Of a DNA stretch of 44,267 nt, positions 14,155 to 20,638 are shown piece by piece. The translations under genes and the position numbers were made by a program. Source of the DNA: a virus; the IMG/VR virus record IMGVR_UViG_3300027899_000024, positions 1 to 44,267 of that record. The stretch is one strand, 5' to 3'. Position 1 is the first letter of the stretch; every line of letters starts with the position of its first letter. The notes beneath the pieces are model-generated. The model was given only the letters and a program-made list of their open reading frames with translations. It made no database searches and was not told where the DNA came from.

Positions 14155-14864
14155 AAAAAACTATTTAAACCCTCAAGAACTTTATGGTGTGCAGCATTAC
14201 ATACTGGACAAACATAATCTATTTCGTGTGATAACTTAGGCATTGTCTCAAAGAATTTTTGTACATTTAAAAATTGATCTGATGTTAAGTTATTAAGGAA
14301 TTCCATTAATTCCGGTTTAGTTTGTTCTTTAGCATGAAACACTTCATCTGTTGTATAAATGTAATCAATACATTCAACTACAATATTAAATACTTGTTCG
14401 ATATCAGTACTATCTACGTTTTCTAATTTCTTTACGATATCCATTGTTGGGTATTTCATTGCAATACCAACATCATCATATAATTTAATCTTAATTACAT
14501 GTTCTGGGTTTTTACTAACAGCAAGTTTAGTTAAATCAACTGATACTTTTGCTATTGCCTTTTCATCTGTACATGTATCGCATCGTAATAATAACTCTAT
14601 TACTTCTCCCACAGATTTAGCTCTAATTTGAGTAAAAATATACTCTAAATCAAATGTAGCTAATCCTTCTACATTAATATCATCTTTAATACATGATTTA
14701 ATCACGTCTTTTAATGAGTTAACCATTACAGTTGCATCTTCAGATTGCTGAGCAATCAAAAGAGCTTTTTCTTCTTTAATTAAGAATGGTCTATACTTAA
14801 TCTGTTTTCCAGATGAAGGTACCTCTAAATTATAGGTTGGTGTACTATTAATTGGTAATGCCAT
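14151..14864 (-). CDS. gp26: gp26, baseplate hub / tail chaperone
   Basis: The 237-residue protein has the gp26 layout: N-terminal MALPINSTPTYNLEVPSSGK, then YRPFLIKEEKALL, FDLEYIF (about 71-77) and KSVGEVIEL. Two cysteine pairs, C95/C98 (CDTC) and C219/C222 (CPVC), could bind zinc. T4 gp26 is involved in hub assembly. It lies upstream of the tape-measure gene. It ends in TTT TTT TAG, a slippery end that lets some ribosomes continue into gp51. An AGGAG within the end of gp16 is its ribosome site. Confidence 0.85.
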   Translation of the reverse strand: MALPINSTPTYNLEVPSSGKQIKYRPFLIKEEKALLIAQQSEDATVMVNSLKDVIKSCIKDDINVEGLATFDLEYIFTQIRAKSVGEVIELLLRCDTCTDEKAIAKVSVDLTKLAVSKNPEHVIKIKLYDDVGIAMKYPTMDIVKKLENVDSTDIEQVFNIVVECIDYIYTTDEVFHAKEQTKPELMEFLNNLTSDQFLNVQKFFETMPKLSHEIDYVCPVCNAAHHKVLEGLNSFF

Positions 14865-14865
14865 G

Positions 14866-15306
14866 TTACTCTCCTGTATTCAATTTTTTTATCATTTTAT
14901 TAAGTTCAGCGGTACTGCCAACAAATATACTGTTGTTTGTTACTGTTTTTGTTTCAATGCCCTGGCCTCTTGCTTCCTTAGGTGCATCTAGTTTTTGTTT
15001 TCTTTCGTGTAATCTTAATAGTTGCTCATTAATATCTGCAAGTTGGTTCATTAGATTACCTACAACTTCAAAAGCCCTAGGATGCTCTGAAGATTTTGCA
15101 ATCTCTAAAGCATGTCCTAGAGCGTCCTGTCCTTGTTGAAGTAGTCCATATAGATTAGCTCGAGTACGATCGTAATCATTCTCAATCTTTTCAGTCTGAC
15201 TATTAGCTTCTGGTATTACTACTTCACCAGTACTCATTATTACTTCACCTTGTATTACAGGTTCCATATCGAAAACCTGTGACAAATTATTATCGATTTT
15301 GCTCAT
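14866..15306 (-). CDS. gp16: gp16, small terminase subunit
   Basis: This 146-residue protein has the gp16 signature: a helical pair with RANLYGLLQQGQDAL (about residues 49-63), HPRAFEVVGNLMNQLADIN (about 74-92) and the closing FVGSTAELNKMI motif. The small terminase forms rings that recognise concatemer DNA and stimulate the large subunit gp17. Its start overlaps the previous stop by one base. Unusually, no gp17 follows: it sits inside the tail block. Confidence 0.88.
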   Translation of the reverse strand: MSKIDNNLSQVFDMEPVIQGEVIMSTGEVVIPEANSQTEKIENDYDRTRANLYGLLQQGQDALGHALEIAKSSEHPRAFEVVGNLMNQLADINEQLLRLHERKQKLDAPKEARGQGIETKTVTNNSIFVGSTAELNKMIKKLNTGE

Positions 15307-15836
15307 TAGAAATTAGGTTTTTTCCTTGTAGGTTTACCTTCAATTGTATTTATTACTTCAGACGGTGTATCAGCAGGCAAATCGTCTACACTTGGAGGAG
15401 TAGGTGCTGCTGGTTCATACTCATATTGAGTTGGTTCTGATCTTGGTCTAAGCGGCATTGGTTGCATTGGTGGCAACGGAGCCGCATCAGTCTTTTTTGA
15501 TGATGAATATGCATTAGCACCAAAGAAGGCTGCAACTAAAGCTGAAATAGCAACAAAGTAAGTAGGAGCAATATTACCAATAATTGTTGCTGCATCATCT
15601 ACATCTAAGAATGAAGCAATAACAATAGTTGCTGGATATAACAACATACCCCATAAAGCAAACCATGTCATCTTGCGCATAGCATCTCGTTGAGCATCTG
15701 CATCTTCAAGTTCTCTGCGTTTGAATTCCAAATACATTTTTAGCTCTTCACTACTTACATAACCATCGCCATTTGTATCTGCTTCTTGTAGATGTTGATA
15801 AGCACTATCACTTACACCTTTTTTATTTTGTTGCAT
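15306..15836 (-). CDS. membrane protein with an EF-hand
   Basis: The start at 15836 follows AAGGGAATAAA; an open frame further upstream runs through the tube gene and is not used. The 176-residue product has a canonical calcium-binding loop DTNGDGYVSSEE at residues 20-31, a charged helix, two transmembrane segments (about 57-76 and 84-108), then a proline-rich, acidic cytoplasmic or periplasmic tail. The two-helix plan is like some phage holins or internal virion proteins, but no family is proved. It lies between the tube-like gene and gp16. Confidence 0.75.
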   Translation of the reverse strand: MQQNKKGVSDSAYQHLQEADTNGDGYVSSEELKMYLEFKRRELEDADAQRDAMRKMTWFALWGMLLYPATIVIASFLDVDDAATIIGNIAPTYFVAISALVAAFFGANAYSSSKKTDAAPLPPMQPMPLRPRSEPTQYEYEPAAPTPPSVDDLPADTPSEVINTIEGKPTRKKPNF

Positions 15837-15855
15837 TTTATTCCCTTTGTTATTA

Positions 15856-16533
15856 TTAGAATTTAGGATATAATCTAGAATTGTCAACGCCAAAGTTGGG
15901 GAAGTTTTGTTGGTCGTCATAAGCACCATACCCAGGTTGAGCACCAGGTGAACCCAATACTTCTTTACCATTCACTATTAAACCATTATCTCCCGCTATA
16001 GCGGATCCAGATGTCCAATATCTATAATTAATTGATACTTGGATCTTCATTATATCTTTTGCACTATAATCCATTTGAATGGAACTTATAGATTTAGGAT
16101 AACATTCAAATAGTTTAACTCTATATTGTTCTTCGTCATTCTGATCTAATACAAACACCTCAATGTCAGTAATATATTCTTTATAATAATTAAATTGACG
16201 AGTAGTAGGATCCTGAATAGAATTAATCCATTTATCAAATAGCGATTTAGAATCCATAGTTCTATCAACATAGAAAGTCATATTGATGTTATCAAATGTT
16301 CTTTCATATGGCATCTCTCTTAATTCACCATATGTTCTTGCTGGTTGTGTAGAGATACTCATACCTGGTAGAGTTACACTATCACAATGCATTAATACTT
16401 TCTCTAGATCTCCAGTGAAGGCATCCTTTGTCTCTCGAAGAGTGTTAGGCAAGGAAAACATAACCCTAAATCGGTTTGTATGTATCATCCCCTGAGTTTT
16501 TACTGAGGCGATAAATTCGTTTAAAGTACTCAT
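15856..16533 (-). CDS. tail-tube family protein (gp54/gp19-like)
   Basis: The 225-residue protein belongs to the T4 gp19/gp54 tube fold family: NRFRVMFSLP (about 21-30), a SVTLPGMSIST turn, MTFYVDRTMDSKSLFDKW and the closing ISINYRYW-type strand. gp19 forms the tail tube; gp54 starts it on the baseplate. Its length, the divergent neighbour gp48 (tube cap) and the tail block suggest the gp54-like role, but gp19 cannot be excluded. It overlaps the previous gene by ATGA. Confidence 0.75.
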   Translation of the reverse strand: MSTLNEFIASVKTQGMIHTNRFRVMFSLPNTLRETKDAFTGDLEKVLMHCDSVTLPGMSISTQPARTYGELREMPYERTFDNINMTFYVDRTMDSKSLFDKWINSIQDPTTRQFNYYKEYITDIEVFVLDQNDEEQYRVKLFECYPKSISSIQMDYSAKDIMKIQVSINYRYWTSGSAIAGDNGLIVNGKEVLGSPGAQPGYGAYDDQQNFPNFGVDNSRLYPKF

Positions 16534-17123
16534 CCGTTAATTACCTTTTTGGAATCTTGCCATACTTGATATTTACTTGCACCTACAAAAGTTTCTACTG
16601 GAAGCATCATGGCAGTTGCCCAGTCTGGTGCATTGATTTTTTTAAATGGAGAACGAACATGCTCACCTAAATACTGCTTAATACACGGTTGAGCTGCTGC
16701 GTATTTTGAAACACCATCAATTAATGCCCATGAATACTTCAATCTAGTATTATCATCCATATTAGAATTAGTTCTAAAGTAGGATAGTTTGTCTAACAAC
16801 TGAACCCGCATTTGGTATGGTAGATAATGTAGATTTAGTCCAATGAATCCACCTGGAGTTTTCTTATATGGGAATACAAGCGGGAATCTATCATAATATG
16901 GTAATGTATCTTTATGTTTAGCATCGTAGAAAAACATATATAGATTACCAGGAATAATGTTGGTGGATATGTCTTCACCCTTCATTAATTTCTTGGGAGT
17001 AATACCTTGCTTACTAATCAATAATACTTGTTGCTGAAACCATGCTTGTGACTTACGCGCCGCTGTCTTCAGATTATACTGATTGCGTTGAAAGACATCT
17101 AATAATGTTTCTGGTTTTGCCAT
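16530..17123 (-). CDS. T4-like structural protein, possibly DNA end protector gp2
   Basis: This 197-residue protein has conserved blocks LYMFFYDAKHKDTLPYYDRFPL (from about residue 60; typical of a T4-superfamily protein) and GLNLHYLP (about 94-101), plus a C-terminal HVRSPF and KKVING. Similar proteins in T4-like phages are sometimes labelled as the DNA end protector gp2, and it follows gp4 here as gp2 neighbours gp4 in T4. I cannot confirm that label. It starts 68 bases after the predicted start of a TATAAATA-driven transcript. Confidence 0.55.
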   Translation of the reverse strand: MAKPETLLDVFQRNQYNLKTAARKSQAWFQQQVLLISKQGITPKKLMKGEDISTNIIPGNLYMFFYDAKHKDTLPYYDRFPLVFPYKKTPGGFIGLNLHYLPYQMRVQLLDKLSYFRTNSNMDDNTRLKYSWALIDGVSKYAAAQPCIKQYLGEHVRSPFKKINAPDWATAMMLPVETFVGASKYQVWQDSKKVING

Positions 17124-17131
17124 AAATAAAT

Positions 17132-17160
17132 TGTACTTTAATTCTTTTTAGTGTTATTAT
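17132..17160 (+). promoter_or_regulatory. early-type promoter P7, antisense to gp4
   Basis: TGTACT, 17-base spacer starting TTAATT, TATTAT. Same module as P1-P6 with one -10 change. On the + strand it points across the gp4 gene, which is on the - strand, then towards gp48. Confidence 0.7.
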
Positions 17161-17196
17161 ATCTATACAGAGGTGGTCAAGTAATACTTATTGATA

Positions 17197-17204
17197 TATT
17201 TATA
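17197..17204 (-). promoter_or_regulatory. late promoter TATAAATA
   Basis: Exact TATAAATA on the - strand, overlapping the gp4 stop. It would start RNA near 17191 with a leader of about 68 bases to the gene at 17123. Confidence 0.75.
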
Positions 17205-17637
17205 TCCCTAATTCTCTTTCCGTTATAATAGTAAATATCCATCCTCTATCTTTACAGTACTCTTCTGCATACTTCCATTTCGATTGATTCTTAATGAATG
17301 CCATTGATTCAGTAATGTATCTTCTTGTTTGTTTACCTGGATACTTGGGTGGCACCGTTTGCCCAGCGGGTTTAACTTCTACTAAATGAGTCTTAATAGA
17401 ACCATCCTTTGATTTGATCTGAATCCTAAAGTCAACGAAGTACCGGTGTGGTCTATTATCAGTACCACAGATATATGGAATAATAGTCTCTTCAGATGAG
17501 TACTTTAAAACATTGGGGGAATTGTCGCACCACCGCATGAACTTAAGTTCCCATGACGATCTATAAATGATGTTAGTTGGATCCCCAGCATACTTTTCTG
17601 GATTAACTGGTTTAAATTTTCCCTGATGGTACTTCAT
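17200..17637 (-). CDS. gp4: gp4, head completion protein
   Basis: This 145-residue protein matches T4 gp4 (150 residues): IYRSSWELKFMRWCD (24-38), RYFVDF, HLVEVKP, TRRYITE and the end of CKDRGWIF. gp4 completes packaged heads so tails can join. Residues E30, D69, E87 and K89 are arranged as in the PD-(D/E)XK nuclease core (E, D, E-x-K), as in TnsA-type nucleases, so it may trim DNA. It is the first gene of the leftward late block. Confidence 0.9.
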   Translation of the reverse strand: MKYHQGKFKPVNPEKYAGDPTNIIYRSSWELKFMRWCDNSPNVLKYSSEETIIPYICGTDNRPHRYFVDFRIQIKSKDGSIKTHLVEVKPAGQTVPPKYPGKQTRRYITESMAFIKNQSKWKYAEEYCKDRGWIFTIITERELGI

Positions 17638-17644
17638 AATCTAT

Positions 17645-17652
17645 TATAAATA
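17645..17652 (+). promoter_or_regulatory. late promoter TATAAATA before gp48
   Basis: Exact TATAAATA 39 bases before gp48; RNA would start near 17658. AAAGG follows as the ribosome site. It faces the - strand box at 17675-17682. Confidence 0.8.
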
Positions 17653-17674
17653 TCTTATAACTCTAATGTAATTC

Positions 17675-17682
17675 TATTTATA
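17675..17682 (-). promoter_or_regulatory. late promoter TATAAATA before gp4
   Basis: Exact TATAAATA on the - strand. RNA would start near 17669 with a leader of about 32 bases to gp4. Confidence 0.8.
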
Positions 17683-17691
17683 AAGGCTATT

Positions 17692-18864
17692 ATGGCTGAA
17701 GATAACATCGCTCCATCGTTTATGAAAGGCAAAACCGAAGCCGATTCAAGTACCGGTAATAGGCTCTATGACACTAAACAAATTAGAGGAACTAGAACTT
17801 CCTTTAATGAAAGCAATGATTATAGGGTAGAGAATTTAATGTACCCGTCAGATCTATTGAGCACGGCTGCCAGTAGCACATCTGAAAAATATAAGAATAC
17901 TGCAAACAATGAATATGGAAGTAATTACGTTATATTCTATATTAATGTCAATGAGAGTTCTAAACTATTAAAAAATCAAGATTCTTGGTATGGTAATAAG
18001 ACAGTTGGTGATTATACCCCAGCACAATCAGAAAGAATTGTTGGTAAAAAGATTTCAACTGAATTAGCAGGTACTGCTGCTGGAATTGAAGGTGCTATTG
18101 CTGGTGGTGGTCTTACTGGTAATTTTAAGGGTGCAGGTACTGGTGGTGCAATAGGATTTATTGGTACTGAGGTTATTGGTACGCAGACTGCAAGCTTTAC
18201 TAAACAAATGAAACGCCTTCAAACTGCAATTGCTTTACATACACCAAATACTTTAACTGCTAGATATGGTACAAATTGGGAAGAAACAAATACTAATTTA
18301 TTTCAATTAGCAATGAGAGGCGGAGAATCTCTTGGAAAAGCAATGGTTGAAGGATATGATAAACAAAATGTTAGTGATGAAACAAAAGAGAATTTAAAAT
18401 CAATGGGTGCAGCAATTGCATTAAATACTGTTCCAGGTAAAGACGCTATTTCCGCTATTACTGGACTTGCCATAAACCCTAAAAAAGAACAATTGTTTAG
18501 AGGTGTAGATTTTAGAACATGGAATTTTAATTATCAATTCTTTCCTAAGTCAAAAGAAGAATTAATCAATGTTCAAAATATCATATACCTATTTAAATTA
18601 CATATGCATCCTGAATATAAAGATGCTAATAATTTCTTGTATCTATATCCTTCTGAATTTGATATCATTCATTACAATGGAGTTGATGAGAACTTTAACC
18701 TACCTAGACATACATCATGTGTATTGACTGAGTTAGTAGTTAACTATGCTCCTCAATCTCAATTCACCTCATTTGCTGAAGGGGCACCTACACAAATTGA
18801 TATATCATTATCATTCAAAGAACTTGTACAGATGTCCAAAGAACGTATAATGGAAGGATTCTAA
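17692..18864 (+). CDS. gp48: gp48, baseplate tail-tube cap
   Basis: This 390-residue protein matches gp48: LMYPSDLLS (about residues 49-57), NYVIFYINV, then a Gly/Ala-rich insert (about 120-165), and the C-terminal block with FRGVDFRTWNFNYQFFPKS, MHPEYKDANNFLYLYPSEFDI, HTSCVLTEL and SLSFKELVQM. T4 gp48 caps the baseplate hub and starts the tube with gp54. It is the first gene of the + strand late block. Confidence 0.9.
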   Translation: MAEDNIAPSFMKGKTEADSSTGNRLYDTKQIRGTRTSFNESNDYRVENLMYPSDLLSTAASSTSEKYKNTANNEYGSNYVIFYINVNESSKLLKNQDSWYGNKTVGDYTPAQSERIVGKKISTELAGTAAGIEGAIAGGGLTGNFKGAGTGGAIGFIGTEVIGTQTASFTKQMKRLQTAIALHTPNTLTARYGTNWEETNTNLFQLAMRGGESLGKAMVEGYDKQNVSDETKENLKSMGAAIALNTVPGKDAISAITGLAINPKKEQLFRGVDFRTWNFNYQFFPKSKEELINVQNIIYLFKLHMHPEYKDANNFLYLYPSEFDIIHYNGVDENFNLPRHTSCVLTELVVNYAPQSQFTSFAEGAPTQIDISLSFKELVQMSKERIMEGF

Positions 18865-19355
18865 TGTATTTTAAAAATTTCGACAAGATATATTATGACT
18901 TTGAAATTGCGGGTAAACATCAATTACACATTGTTACTGATATCACAAAGAATCTAAGATTTAAAAAAGAGATTCTGGCTAACATTACAGTATACGATGA
19001 GTATGATATTAGAGATGGCGAAACTCCAGAAATCATTGCAGAGAAAATCTATGGTAATGCAAGATATCATTGGATTATTATGCTTGTAAATGAGCGCTAT
19101 GATTACCTAAATGACTTTCCATTGTCTACATATAATTTAGAACAACACATCACCCAAAAATATGGTGTTGGTAATGAATATGACACCCATCATTATGTAG
19201 ATCTAAAGGGATTTATTGTTGATGAGGATAATGCAGAAGCCACTTCTGTTTCCAATTATCAATATGAAGATGACTTGAATGAAACTAAACGAAGAATTAA
19301 AATTGTATCTCCATCATTGATTAATACTATATTAAAGAACTTTAATTCTCTATGA
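18864..19355 (+). CDS. gp53: gp53, baseplate wedge
   Basis: The 163-residue protein fits gp53 (T4: 196 residues): ETPEIIAEKIYGNARYHWII (about 50-69) and MLVNERYDYLNDFPLS are the LysM-like core of the family. gp53 locks adjacent wedges together. It overlaps gp48 by one base and the next gene by four bases. Confidence 0.88.
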   Translation: MYFKNFDKIYYDFEIAGKHQLHIVTDITKNLRFKKEILANITVYDEYDIRDGETPEIIAEKIYGNARYHWIIMLVNERYDYLNDFPLSTYNLEQHITQKYGVGNEYDTHHYVDLKGFIVDEDNAEATSVSNYQYEDDLNETKRRIKIVSPSLINTILKNFNSL

Positions 19356-20638
19356 GTGATAGCGATAAGATAAGATTTGCTGGTGATATAAGCATTGAGA
19401 ATGTAAGCATTGTTACGTCCAAAGGAATGACACAAAATATAACTAATCAATTGTTATCAATTGAATTGTTTGAAGATCTATTCTCTCCATTTATGACTGG
19501 ATTGATTACAGTTAAGGATTCATTTGACTTTGTAAACTTGATGCCATTCATTGGTGAAGAGTTTATCAATATGAAGATCTATACTCCTTCATTAGAAGAA
19601 AAAGATTACATTAATCAACAGTTTTATATCTATAAAATCTCAGACAGATTAATAACAGGTGACAGAACTGTAGTTTATCAATTGCATATTATTGCCCGGG
19701 AAGCGGTAATTGATGTAAACAAGAATGTAAGTAAAAACTATTCAGGAATAATTTCAGATATTGTAAAAGAGATTTGTACAAATAAAGAAGATGGACTTGA
19801 AAGTACAAAACCTATTAATGTAGAACCTACGGCCAACAAAACTAAATTTATATCTAACTTTTGGTCACCAATTAAAAGTATTAATTATGCAGTGGGTAAT
19901 GCTACAACTTCTGCAGGTGCTAGCAACTATCTATTCTTTGAAAATAGAAATGGATTGAATTTTGTATCATTAGATTCTTTATATAATCAAGAACCTAAAA
20001 TGGAATTTGTTTATGATAATTATGCTAGAGATGTTTTATCTGATGGCAGATCTATAATTAATTTAAATGAAGACTACAAAAGAATTACTGAATTAGAAAT
20101 ACCATTGGTGTATGATTACATTGATAGAATCCGCTCAGGGATGTTTGCATCTAAGATTATTACTCATGATCCAGTAACAAAGAAATATTATTCTAAAAAC
20201 TTCAATATGCTTGATGACTTTTTAAATAATTCTCATTTGAATGAGTTTTCCGCAGCAACAACTAGCAATATTAATTCACCCAATTCTTTGATTATTAATT
20301 ACCCCAAAAATTATGGAGTATTTAATCAATACACCGACGTGTCTAATGCTAAGACTATTCAAAAGCGCATCTCACAATTGATGCAAGCCCAAACTACCAA
20401 ACTAAATATTACGGTTTTAGGTAGAACTGATTATACAGTTGGAATGAAAGTAAAAGTTAAACTAAATAAAATACAACCTATTGGCAAAGGGGAATTAGAA
20501 GAAGATATTTTGGATACTGTGTTATCTGGTTTCTATATTATATCTGCTATAAATCATTCTATCAATAGAGATAAACATGAGTGTGCGATGGAATTAATTA
20601 AAGATTCATATATTATGAATTTGAATGAGGGTCAATAA
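19352..20638 (+). CDS. gp27: gp27-like baseplate hub protein
   Basis: This 428-residue protein follows gp53 and precedes gp5. The strand-rich N-terminal third (IENVSIVTSKGM, LFEDLFSPFMTGLITVKDS) and the C-terminal section (TKLNITVLGRTDYTVGMKVKV, then HSINRDKHECAMELIKDSY) match the gp27 / tail-hub gpD-type fold. gp27 trimers form the collar holding the gp5 spike. The adjacency to gp5, coupled by TAATG, supports it. T4 gp27 is 391 residues. Confidence 0.8.
   Translation: MSDSDKIRFAGDISIENVSIVTSKGMTQNITNQLLSIELFEDLFSPFMTGLITVKDSFDFVNLMPFIGEEFINMKIYTPSLEEKDYINQQFYIYKISDRLITGDRTVVYQLHIIAREAVIDVNKNVSKNYSGIISDIVKEICTNKEDGLESTKPINVEPTANKTKFISNFWSPIKSINYAVGNATTSAGASNYLFFENRNGLNFVSLDSLYNQEPKMEFVYDNYARDVLSDGRSIINLNEDYKRITELEIPLVYDYIDRIRSGMFASKIITHDPVTKKYYSKNFNMLDDFLNNSHLNEFSAATTSNINSPNSLIINYPKNYGVFNQYTDVSNAKTIQKRISQLMQAQTTKLNITVLGRTDYTVGMKVKVKLNKIQPIGKGELEEDILDTVLSGFYIISAINHSINRDKHECAMELIKDSYIMNLNEGQ

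Noticed and set aside
15837-15971. N-terminal extension of the EF-hand protein
   Set aside because: The frame overlaps the conserved C-terminus of the tube gene; AAGGGAATAAA directly before the ATG at 15836 decides the start.
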